Part shown: piece after piece, positions 7,341 through 14,215 of the stretch | Layout: each line of letters starts with the position of its first letter | Position numbering within the stretch: position 1 is the stretch's first letter | Origin: QHBQ01 sp038230695 | GTDB lineage: Bacteria > Chloroflexota > Chloroflexia > QHBQ01 | Length of the DNA: 17,151 bases | Reading direction: 5' to 3' | NCBI GenBank assembly: GCA_038230695.1 | Contig: JBBRMT010000087.1 | Coordinates: 1 to 17,151 of the forward strand | Position numbers and translations under genes: made by a program | The notes under the pieces: generated by a model | Told to the model about the DNA's origin: nothing | The model's input: only the letters and a program-made list of their open reading frames with translations | Databases searched by the model: none

Positions 7341-8864
7341 ATGCTTGCCAGAGTTCTCAGTTGCGCGATTATTGGCCTCGACGGTGCGTTAATCCAGGTC
7401 GAAGTAGACCTTGCGCGAGGTTTGCCCAGCTTCACCATCGTTGGTCTGCCCGACAAGGCGGTGGAGGAGAGCCGTGAACGGGTGCGGGCGGCGGTACGTA
7501 ACAGCGGCCTGATCTTTCCGGGGATGCGCGTTACCGTCAACCTTGCCCCAGCCGACATTAAAAAGGAAGGTCCATCCTACGACCTGCCCATTGCCCTCGG
7601 CGTGCTGGCCGCCAGCGACCAGATCAGCGGTGAACTCGACCGCGCCCTATTCCTCGGCGAACTATCGCTCGATGGCAGCGTGCGCCACACCGACGGCGTA
7701 TTGCCCATGGTCAGCCTGGCCCGCGAACAGGGTCTACGCACCGCCTTTGTCCCCTACAGTGATGCGGCGGAAGCCAGCCTGGTTGATGAGATTGACATCA
7801 TCCCGGTCAAGAGCCTGGCCGAACTGGTAGCCCACCTCAATGGCCTGGGCGACATCGCGCCCTATCAAGCCGACCCCGCGATGCTCGATGCCGCCGCCGA
7901 ACCGCATTATGATGCAGACATGAGCCACGTCAAAGGTCAGGAACACGTCAAGCGGGCGATGGAGGTGGCGGCCGCGGGCGGCCACAACATGATTATGCAC
8001 GGCCCACCCGGTAGCGGCAAGACCCTGCTGGCTCGCACCATGCCTACCATCCTGCCGCGCATGACCAATGACGAGGTTATCCAGGTAACAAAGATATATA
8101 GCGTGGGTGGGATGTTGCCTGCCGACCGCCCCTTCGTGCGCGAGCGCCCCTTCCGCGCCCCACACCACACCATTAGCCATGCAGGCCTGGTGGGCGGCGG
8201 ACGCTTCCCCCGCCCCGGCGAGATCAGCCTCGCCAACTATGGTGTCCTTTTCCTCGACGAGCTGCCGGAGTTCAGCCAGCAGGCGCTGGAGACGCTGCGT
8301 CAACCGCTGGAGGATCGGGTCGTTACCATCTCCCGCGCCGCAGGCACAGTCAGCTTCCCCGCCAACTTCATCCTGATCGCGGCGATGAACCCCTGCCCTT
8401 GCGGCTACGCGGGCGACCCGGTGAAAGCCTGCACTTGCAGCAGCACGATGATTACCCGCTATCAGAAGCGCATCAGCGGCCCGCTGCTCGATCGGATAGA
8501 CATCCACGTTGAGGTGCCGCGAGTGGAATATGAGAAGCTGGCCGATAACCGCCTGGGCGAACCGAGCGTGGCAATCCGCGCCCGCGTCGAGGCCGCCCGC
8601 CAGCGGCAGCGCGACCGCTTCAAAGGGACAAACACCCTCAGCAATGCGGAGATGAACCCTTCGCAGGTGCGCGAGTTCTGCCCGTTGGATGCCACCGGCC
8701 AGAGCCTGCTTAAAGCGGCGGTGCGCCAACTGCACCTCAGCGCCCGTGCCTACCACCGCATCCTCAAGCTGGCTCGCACCATTGCCGACCTTGCCTGCGC
8801 CGAGCAGATCCAGGCCGCCCATGTCGCCGAGGCGGTGCAGTATCGCCCCCGCGAACGAGTTTAA
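7341..8864 (+). CDS. comM: ComM/YifB family AAA+ ATPase (Mg-chelatase-like)
   Basis: A 507-residue protein, full length for the family. In naturally transformable bacteria ComM is a hexameric helicase that aids branch migration during integration of incoming DNA. The N-terminal Lon-type ChlI fold domain covers about 15-165, including the GLPD...ESRERVRAA segment (35-51). The AAA+ core follows: Walker A GPPGSGKT (221-228), RAPHHTIS (272-279), Walker B VLFLDE (302-307), then AAMNPCPCGY (347-356). The Cys set C352, C354, C364 and C366 is typical of the family and probably binds zinc. RISGPLLDRIDIHVEV and a C-terminal helical domain complete it. AAGGGAG lies 7 bases before the ATG. It stands alone on its own promoter, divergent from the membrane protein, with no competence operon visible nearby. 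Confidence 0.95.
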   Translation: MLARVLSCAIIGLDGALIQVEVDLARGLPSFTIVGLPDKAVEESRERVRAAVRNSGLIFPGMRVTVNLAPADIKKEGPSYDLPIALGVLAASDQISGELDRALFLGELSLDGSVRHTDGVLPMVSLAREQGLRTAFVPYSDAAEASLVDEIDIIPVKSLAELVAHLNGLGDIAPYQADPAMLDAAAEPHYDADMSHVKGQEHVKRAMEVAAAGGHNMIMHGPPGSGKTLLARTMPTILPRMTNDEVIQVTKIYSVGGMLPADRPFVRERPFRAPHHTISHAGLVGGGRFPRPGEISLANYGVLFLDELPEFSQQALETLRQPLEDRVVTISRAAGTVSFPANFILIAAMNPCPCGYAGDPVKACTCSSTMITRYQKRISGPLLDRIDIHVEVPRVEYEKLADNRLGEPSVAIRARVEAARQRQRDRFKGTNTLSNAEMNPSQVREFCPLDATGQSLLKAAVRQLHLSARAYHRILKLARTIADLACAEQIQAAHVAEAVQYRPRERV

Positions 8865-8903
8865 CCACTTCATCGCTCCTTAAATAACTACATACATTAA
8901 CTG

Positions 8904-8933
8904 TTGACATTCATGCTTCTAACTTGATATAAT
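8904..8933 (+). promoter_or_regulatory. Consensus promoter for the first diguanylate cyclase
   Basis: Perfect TTGACA (8904-8909), 18 bases, perfect TATAAT (8928-8933). Transcription should start near 8940, giving a leader of about 84 bases. Within the leader AAGGA pairs with TCCTT around TGTC (about 8981-8994), and CGGCT (8935-8939) can pair with AGCCG (9000-9004). No known riboswitch pattern was recognised. Confidence 0.75.
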
Positions 8934-9023
8934 CCGGCTTATGGAAGCGTTACCACGCAGTATGGCTCTACCGCTACCACTAAGGATGTCTCCTTTGGCA
9001 GCCGAGGATTGTAGGAGAGAGGT

Positions 9024-11402
9024 ATGAGTAGTATAAAAGCGCGTCGGGCCAAACCCGGCCCTATATCCTCAGCGCCACCCCGTTCCACTCTTCGCCCCCC
9101 ATCGTCGCGCTTCAACCGGCTTGATCGCATTCACCATCACCCTTCATCCTTGGCTGCCACGAAGCATCACGATCGTAGCGCCAGCCACCAGCAGTCTGAT
9201 GCTGAGTTGCGGCGGCGCAACGCTTACCTCAGCGCCCTGCATCAAACCTCGCTTTCGATCATGAACCACCTCGATGTCAACTATCTGCTCGAGACGATTG
9301 TGGTCCGCGCTGCCAGCCTGATGCACACCCCACATGGTTATCTCTACCTGGTCAACGCCGATCGCTCGATGCTAGAGGTTAAGTTCGGGCTAGGGGTTTT
9401 TAGCGAGTCGATCTCGCGGCAGCTCGAGCCGGGCAACGGGGTGGGTGGCACAGTGTGGCGAAGCGGCCAGATGCTGGTGGTTGAAGACTATCGAACCTGG
9501 AGTAATCGTTCGTCTTATTACGATTCCTCTAATCTGCGTACAGTAATTGGGGTGCCACTGAAGTCAGGCAGGCGGGTGATTGGGGTACTGGGCCTCGCCT
9601 ACCTGGATCGTGTCCACAGCTTCGAAAAGGATGAATTGTCGCTGCTTGAGCAATTCGCTCACCTTGCCTCAATCGCCTTCGATAATGCCACTCTATATAC
9701 CAATGCCCAACGCGAACTGGGTGAGCGCCAGCGGGCGGAACAGGCGCTGGCCGAGAGCGAACGGCGTTACCGCGACATTACCGAACTTACTTCCGACTAT
9801 GTGTACGAGATTGATGCTACCCCTGATGGCAAAGTTACGGTGCGGGGCATAAGCGGCGATTTTACCAAGAGTCTAGGCTATTCAATCGAGGAGTTGAACG
9901 AGACTAACGGCTGGGCTAGCTTCTGTCACCCCGATGACCAGAAGGTTGTCAGCGAGGCTTTCGCCCTGGTCGCATCGTCACAAAAGCCTACCCGCGTCGA
10001 GTTCCGCATCGTTACCAAAGGCGGAGAGACCCGTTGGATGCTCTGTTATGTGCGGCTTGCGCGGCAGCAACGCGGCGATACGATTAGCCTAATTGGCGCG
10101 TTCCAGGATATTACCGCCCGCAAGCACGCCTACGAGGCGCTACGCGAGAGTGAGCAGCGCTACCGCTCATTGTTTGAGTATACCAGCGACGGCGTGATGC
10201 TTATTGACATGGAAGGCAAGCTGATTGCCGCCAATCGGCAAATGCTGCAGATGGTTGGCTACGACAACCAGGAGCTTGCCGGCCGCCCCTTTATCGAGTT
10301 CATCGCTCCTGAAGAAGTAGGGGCGGCCCAGGAGCTTTTTGCCGCAGTGGTCGCAGGCCGACCCATTCCCCGCCTTTTCGAGCGCAGCATCCTGGCCGCC
10401 AATGGCGACACGGTGCTGTGCGAGATGAGTACCGGCATTGTTTATGATGCCCAGGGCAATCCCCTATATAGCCAGACCATCGCCCGCAACATCACCGAGC
10501 GCAAGCAGGCGGAGCAGCAACTTCGCCTCCTCAGCGCCGCCGTGCAAAATGCCAACGATGGCGTGATGATCACCAACGCAACTGGCGACGATACCCCCAC
10601 GATTCTTTATGTGAATGATGCGCTATGCCGCATAAGCGGTTACTCCGCCGCCGAGATGATCGGTCAGCCCCAGAATATGATGATCGGTCCCGTCACCGAT
10701 CAGCGCGAGGCGGAGCGGGTGCGGGAAACAAGGATGCAAGATGTACCTTATCGTGGTGAGTTTCTGTTTTACCGCAGGGATAAATCCACCTTCTGGCTGG
10801 AGGTAGGCATAGAGCCGATCAAAGATGCAGCAGCCAATGTTACCAACTGGGTGATAATCGCCCGCGATATTACCAGCCGCAAGCAGCAGGAGCAACAGTT
10901 GCTCCACCTTTCCACCCACGATTACCTTACCGAGCTGCCCAACCGTCGCTGGCTCGATGATTGCCTGGACCGTCTGCTAGCGCAGGGCCATTTGGATGAT
11001 GAGCATACCCTGCTATTTATTGACCTCGACCATTTCAAGGCGATCAACGATACGCTCGGTCACGAGGCGGGGGATGCGGCGCTCAGATTTGTGGCCGAAC
11101 TGATTAGCCGCGAGCTACCCCGCAAAGCAACCCTCGCCCGCGTCGGTGGCGATGAGTTTGCCGTGCTGCTGGAACAAACCCCCCTCACCCAGACACGGGC
11201 CATCGGCGAACGCCTGCGTCTGACAGTGGCTGGTCAGCCATTCGTAAGTGCAGGTAAAACCTTTACCTTGAGCCTGAGCATCGGCATGGTGGCGATCGGC
11301 GGGCAGCCGAGTATTCGCGCTCTGCTATTCGAGGCCGATACCATGATGTATATCGCCAAGAAGCAGGGCGGCAATCGCCTCATCGCCCATCAACAGTCAT
11401 AG
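9024..11402 (+). CDS. Diguanylate cyclase with GAF-PAS-PAS-PAS-GGDEF
   Basis: A 792-residue soluble signalling protein predicted to make c-di-GMP from two GTP. A basic, low-complexity N-terminus (1-55) is followed by GAF (about 82-222), PAS (245-368), PAS (375-498), PAS (500-622) and GGDEF (630-790). The cyclase site looks intact: FIDLD (665-669) for metal, N675 and D684 for guanine, and GGDEF at 708-712. The product-inhibition I-site (RxxD, ending five residues before GGDEF) reads PRKA at 699-702, so feedback inhibition is probably lost. No EAL domain or membrane helix is present; the GAF and PAS domains suggest cytoplasmic sensing, with no ligand-specific residue recognised. ATG 9024 follows AGGAG (9013-9017) by 6 bases. 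It shares its GAF, last PAS and GGDEF architecture with the next gene. Confidence 0.93.
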   Translation: MSSIKARRAKPGPISSAPPRSTLRPPSSRFNRLDRIHHHPSSLAATKHHDRSASHQQSDAELRRRNAYLSALHQTSLSIMNHLDVNYLLETIVVRAASLMHTPHGYLYLVNADRSMLEVKFGLGVFSESISRQLEPGNGVGGTVWRSGQMLVVEDYRTWSNRSSYYDSSNLRTVIGVPLKSGRRVIGVLGLAYLDRVHSFEKDELSLLEQFAHLASIAFDNATLYTNAQRELGERQRAEQALAESERRYRDITELTSDYVYEIDATPDGKVTVRGISGDFTKSLGYSIEELNETNGWASFCHPDDQKVVSEAFALVASSQKPTRVEFRIVTKGGETRWMLCYVRLARQQRGDTISLIGAFQDITARKHAYEALRESEQRYRSLFEYTSDGVMLIDMEGKLIAANRQMLQMVGYDNQELAGRPFIEFIAPEEVGAAQELFAAVVAGRPIPRLFERSILAANGDTVLCEMSTGIVYDAQGNPLYSQTIARNITERKQAEQQLRLLSAAVQNANDGVMITNATGDDTPTILYVNDALCRISGYSAAEMIGQPQNMMIGPVTDQREAERVRETRMQDVPYRGEFLFYRRDKSTFWLEVGIEPIKDAAANVTNWVIIARDITSRKQQEQQLLHLSTHDYLTELPNRRWLDDCLDRLLAQGHLDDEHTLLFIDLDHFKAINDTLGHEAGDAALRFVAELISRELPRKATLARVGGDEFAVLLEQTPLTQTRAIGERLRLTVAGQPFVSAGKTFTLSLSIGMVAIGGQPSIRALLFEADTMMYIAKKQGGNRLIAHQQS

Positions 11403-11436
11403 CATTTACCCAATCAAAGAACAAACATTAAGACTA

Positions 11437-11465
11437 TTGACAAGCATACTTTCCACTGCTATACT
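11437..11465 (+). promoter_or_regulatory. Promoter for the second diguanylate cyclase
   Basis: Perfect TTGACA (11437-11442), 17 bases, TATACT (11460-11465) preceded by TGC. The leader to the ATG at 11545 is about 70 bases. It contains an ACCGCT/AGCGGT stem (6 bp, 6-base loop, about 11497-11514) and an AAGGAG (11471-11476) too far from the ATG to serve it. Confidence 0.7.
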
Positions 11466-11544
11466 CGCATAAGGAGTAATTAGCTGCCTGAGCAACACCG
11501 CTTGGCGGAGCGGTTGGACTGCGATTATCTATGAAGATACGACA

Positions 11545-13092
11545 ATGAGCAAGCGCAATTACCACGGCGCTATTCCCGACGAGCCTGTAGTGGAACCAGA
11601 CCTTAAGCGCGTGCAACTCGCCCGCACTGAGGTTACTCTGCGCCAGCAGAACGCCTACCTAACCGCCCTGCATGAAACGGCCCTGAACATCATGAACCGC
11701 CTGGATGTCAACGATCTGCTCAAGGCGATCATCGAGCGGGCGGGTTCGCTGATCGGAACCGAAGATGGTTACATCTACCTGCTCGATGAGAATGGGGCGC
11801 GGATGACCGTGCAGATTGTTGCTGGCGATTTCTTCCACCACTCGCTAGGCCATTTCATCGAGCGGGGCGAAGGACTGGCCGGGCGCGTGTGGCAGACCGG
11901 GCAGCCCCTGGCAGTGGAAGATTACGGCATCTGGCAAGGGCGCTCTCATCGCTACGATATTTACCCCACCATACGCGCCACTGTTGGTGTGCCGCTCAAA
12001 TCCGGTAACGAGGTGGTAGGCGTACTAGGCCTTATCTATAAGCAAGCGAACTTCCACTTCACCAACGAGGAGATCGTACTGCTGGGCCAGTTCGCCGAAC
12101 TGGCCTCAATCGCTCTCGATAACGCCCGCCTCTACACCGCTATGCAACAGGAACTAACCGAGCGTAAACAGACCGAGGAACAGTTGCGCTTGCTCAGTTC
12201 GGCGGTGCGTAGCTCCAGCGAGGCGATCGTGATCCTTGAAGGTGAGGAACATGACGGTCAGCAGCCCCTGGTACTCTACGCCAACGATGCTTACTGCCGT
12301 ATGACTGGCCTCAGCCCCGATGAGGTGATCGGAAAACCCACCAGCGTGCTACGCACCCCCGCCATCCTAACCGATGTGGCACAGCAGATACTCATTGCCC
12401 TGCGTGAGCAACAGCCAGTCAAGTTTGAGACGAATATCCATAAGAAGGATGGCACGACTTTTTTGGGTGAGTTCACCTTCGAGCCAATCCATGACGATAG
12501 CGGCCAGCCGCTGCACTGGGTGGCGTTGCTACGCGATGTCACCGCGCATCGCCAGTATGAGCAGCAACTGATTTATCTCTCCACCCATGATTATCTAACC
12601 GACCTGCCCAACCGCCGCGCCCTGGAGGAGCGGCTGGCTCAGGTGGTGGTTCGCACCCGCAGCAGCGAGGAAAGCGCATTGATGTTCATTGATCTCGACA
12701 ATTTCAAAGGCATCAATGATAGTACCCCGCTGGGCCACGACGCGGGCGACCAGGCGCTGAAGTTTATTGCCCAAATGCTCAATCGCCGCCTGCGTGATGA
12801 CGATATGCTGGCCCGCATTGGCGGCGACGAGTTTGCCGTGCTGCTGGATCTTACCACCATGAAGCGGGCCGAGCAGATCGCCAATCGTCTAAGCGCGGTG
12901 GTGGCGCGGGAAGCGTTCACCATCGCCGAACACCAGTTCCACATCAGCCTGAGCATCGGGTTGGTGGCGATTAGCGGCCAGCAAAGCGCCCGCACTGTGC
13001 TATTCCAGGCCGATACCGCGATGTACATCGCCAAGAAACAGGGTGGCAACCGCGTCATTGTCTACAAATCGGCGGATTTAAGCCCTATCTGA
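11545..13092 (+). CDS. Diguanylate cyclase with GAF-PAS-GGDEF
   Basis: A 515-residue soluble protein: GAF (about 50-200), PAS (213-335), GGDEF (345-508). The signature GGDEF is at 426-430 and FIDLD at 381-385. The inhibitory I-site is intact as RDDD (417-420), unlike the upstream neighbour. Between the two guanine-contacting positions (N391 and D402) the loop reads NDSTPLGHDAGD, two residues longer than the usual ND-TLGH-xxGD of the neighbour. The protein resembles the preceding one along its whole length, so the two probably arose by tandem duplication, with PAS domains lost here or gained there. The ATG has only a weak GAAG upstream. The frame is open back to 11473, but no ATG, GTG or TTG lies in between, so 11545 is the best start. 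The PAS and GAF ligands are unknown. Confidence 0.92.
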   Translation: MSKRNYHGAIPDEPVVEPDLKRVQLARTEVTLRQQNAYLTALHETALNIMNRLDVNDLLKAIIERAGSLIGTEDGYIYLLDENGARMTVQIVAGDFFHHSLGHFIERGEGLAGRVWQTGQPLAVEDYGIWQGRSHRYDIYPTIRATVGVPLKSGNEVVGVLGLIYKQANFHFTNEEIVLLGQFAELASIALDNARLYTAMQQELTERKQTEEQLRLLSSAVRSSSEAIVILEGEEHDGQQPLVLYANDAYCRMTGLSPDEVIGKPTSVLRTPAILTDVAQQILIALREQQPVKFETNIHKKDGTTFLGEFTFEPIHDDSGQPLHWVALLRDVTAHRQYEQQLIYLSTHDYLTDLPNRRALEERLAQVVVRTRSSEESALMFIDLDNFKGINDSTPLGHDAGDQALKFIAQMLNRRLRDDDMLARIGGDEFAVLLDLTTMKRAEQIANRLSAVVAREAFTIAEHQFHISLSIGLVAISGQQSARTVLFQADTAMYIAKKQGGNRVIVYKSADLSPI

Positions 13093-13104
13093 CGGCCTGA
13101 TCTG

Positions 13105-13113
13105 TGCTATAAT
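13105..13113 (+). promoter_or_regulatory. Extended -10 promoter for the molybdenum hydroxylase locus
   Basis: TGCTATAAT (13105-13113) is a perfect extended -10 element, 16 bases after the stop codon of the second diguanylate cyclase. No good -35 is found at 17 bases, which extended -10 promoters can tolerate. No terminator separates it from the upstream gene, so read-through is also possible. Confidence 0.55.
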
Positions 13114-13180
13114 TGCGCTAGCCCTTTGCATATAGAGCGGCTGGCGCATTTCCACCTTCATCACAGGAGCATACCCAGAG

Positions 13181-13705
13181 ATGCCGAACAACCCTGAAGC
13201 TAACCACTCCCGCCGTCCCGTTACCCTGATCGTGAACGACGAGCAGCATACTGTCTATGTCGAGCCACGGCGCACATTGCTCGATGCGCTGCGCGAAGAC
13301 CTCGGCCTGACTGGCGCAAAGAAGGTTTGTGACCTCGGCCAGTGTGGAGCTTGCACCGTAATCAAGGGCGACCGCGCCGTATACTCCTGCCTGACCCTGG
13401 CGGTGGAGTGTGCGGGCCAACCGATCCAGACCATCGAAGGGTTGGCCGAGGCAGACCCTAACGCGGGCAGCCAGCTACGCCTGCACGCCATCCAGCAGGC
13501 GTTCATCGAGTGCGATGCTTATCAGTGTGGCTACTGCACCCCCGGCCAGATTATGGCGATCAAGGCGCTGCTGGAGCATAACCCCAGCCCCACATTGGAC
13601 GAGGTAAAGCTGGGGGTGAGCGGCAACCTATGCCGCTGCGGAGCCTACCCCAACATCTTTCGCGCCGCGCTACGGGCAGCGGAAATGCTCAGGATAGGGG
13701 GATGA
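13181..13705 (+). CDS. Molybdenum hydroxylase small subunit, two [2Fe-2S] clusters
   Basis: A 174-residue protein of the CoxS/XdhC/PaoA type. It passes electrons from the molybdenum site of the large subunit to the FAD subunit. The plant-ferredoxin-like N-terminal domain has C50, C55, C58 and C70 (CDLGQCGACTV). The helical C-terminal domain has C116, C119, C151 and C153 (CGYCTPGQ and LCRCGAY). All eight ligands are present and the length is normal. There is no twin-arginine signal, so the enzyme is probably cytoplasmic, unlike E. coli PaoA. ATG 13181 follows AGGAG (13165-13169) at a rather long 11 bases. It is the first gene of a small-large-medium set, but is separated from the large subunit by 510 bases, unusual for an operon in which subunits are normally close. 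Confidence 0.95.
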   Translation: MPNNPEANHSRRPVTLIVNDEQHTVYVEPRRTLLDALREDLGLTGAKKVCDLGQCGACTVIKGDRAVYSCLTLAVECAGQPIQTIEGLAEADPNAGSQLRLHAIQQAFIECDAYQCGYCTPGQIMAIKALLEHNPSPTLDEVKLGVSGNLCRCGAYPNIFRAALRAAEMLRIGG

Positions 13706-13765
13706 GCAGCAAAAAGCCTCTCCCGCCGGGCTTATCTTTACCCCTAAATGGTGATGGGGGGTAGT

Positions 13766-13842
13766 AGTGGCGGGGACAACCCGCCGCTCGCCGAGTTACT
13801 GATGGTTGGGAGCGTAGCTCCCCGCTGGCAATTGTACCAGCG
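13766..13842 (+). repeat. Cluster of three hairpins
   Basis: Stem AGTGGCGGG/CCCGCCGCT (13766-13788, one T-G pair, loop GACAA), stem GGGAGC/GCTCCC (13808-13822, loop GTA), and directly abutting it stem CGCTGG/CCAGCG (13823-13842, 8-base loop). Three perfect or near-perfect stems within 77 bases upstream of the RNA candidate suggest a structured transcript or a transposon-end-like region. No T-run follows any of them. Confidence 0.5.
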
Positions 13843-13869
13843 CATATCGCAAGCGCAAGTGATGCAAAC

Positions 13870-14040
13870 GGTTAGCAGGAGTACGGCTAAACTTAGCGCG
13901 AGAGGAGCACTCGGCCAACTTGTCAGCGGGCAACCACACCAATGCGGGCTACCAACGGTGGGCTGGCAAGCAGCCGATAGGCATGGTAGTATTGCTAGCA
14001 TGGGCTACACCCCCAACCCCCAGTAACTCGGCCCGCCATG
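13870..14040 (+). ncRNA. HEARO-like (IscB omega-type) RNA candidate, orphan
   Basis: The run TTAGCGCGAGAGGAGC, then CAACTTGTCAGCGGGCAACCA, GCGGGCTACCAACGG, TTGCTAGCATGGGCTA and CCCCCAGTAACTCGG matches, from memory, the order of conserved blocks in HEARO RNAs, the guide-scaffold RNAs of IscB elements that are frequent in some Chloroflexota and Cyanobacteria. Visible pairing supports a fold: CTACC (13949-13953) with GGTAG (13985-13989), ATGC (13942-13945) with GCAT (13998-14001), and inside them GGCTG (13961-13965) with CAGCC (13971-13975). In IscB loci the protein gene follows on the same strand. Here there is no iscB frame; the large subunit gene starts at 14216. It would thus be an orphan or the remnant of a non-autonomous insertion. 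Edges are approximate, and the family call needs a covariance-model search. Confidence 0.55.
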
Positions 14041-14078
14041 TGCTGTCGCGCAGCACCGTACTATGCGCCGTTTTTATT
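14040..14078 (+). terminator. Hairpin with downstream T-rich stretch
   Basis: GTGCTG (14040-14045) pairs with CAGCAC (14051-14056) around TCGCG. A TTTTTATTT run follows at about 14070-14078, 13 bases after the stem, too far for a classical intrinsic terminator. It could end the RNA candidate's transcript or mark its right edge. Confidence 0.3.
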
Positions 14079-14173
14079 TGGGGTAACGGTCAGCCCAGGC
14101 AGGGAGAGGTTTGGTGAGGGAGAATCTCTCCATGCAACAAGGCTTGTGCAAGCTACAATCTCGCCATAACAAC

Positions 14174-14200
14174 ATAATCTGCAATCAATAATCTGCAATC
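14174..14200 (+). repeat. 13-bp direct repeat before the large subunit gene
   Basis: ATAATCTGCAATC occurs at 14174-14186 and again at 14188-14200, one base apart (14-bp period), ending just before the AAAGGGG ribosome binding site. It may be a regulator's binding site or a small slippage duplication. Confidence 0.7.
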
Positions 14201-14215
14201 TCCAAAGGGGCCGCC

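Larger units (their letters stand above)
13706..14215. other. Gap between small and large subunit genes, full of structured sequence
   Basis: This 510-base gap holds, in order: a weak terminator-like stem after the stop (AAGCC/GGCTT, 13714-13733, then ATCTTT); three hairpins at 13766-13842; the HEARO-like RNA candidate; a hairpin at 14040-14056 followed by T-rich sequence at 14070-14078; a palindrome GCTTG-TG-CAAGC (14142-14153) touching a possible -10 TACAAT (14154-14159); and a 13-bp direct repeat just before the ribosome binding site. Frames open across it (13748-14026 and 13920-14117) have no recognisable protein content. Confidence 0.7.

Noticed and set aside
7734..8873. Long minus-strand open frame (379 codons)
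   Set aside because: It is the antisense shadow of comM, a well-supported gene with all family motifs on the plus strand.
8934..9023. c-di-GMP riboswitch in the diguanylate cyclase leader
   Set aside because: The leader can form small hairpins but lacks the conserved GEMM-I or GEMM-II segments I would expect; the leader at 11466-11544 also lacks them.
11497..11535. tRNA-like phrase in the leader of the second diguanylate cyclase
   Set aside because: The GGAGCGGTTGGACTGCGATT phrase resembles a tRNA D-arm, but no T-arm, acceptor stem or anticodon arm can be formed around it.
13748..14117. Open frames across the gap between the small and large subunits
   Set aside because: They have no domain, no convincing ribosome binding site, and overlap the structured RNA candidate. 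Peptide strings such as SAGNHTNAGYQR look like translated HEARO sequence.
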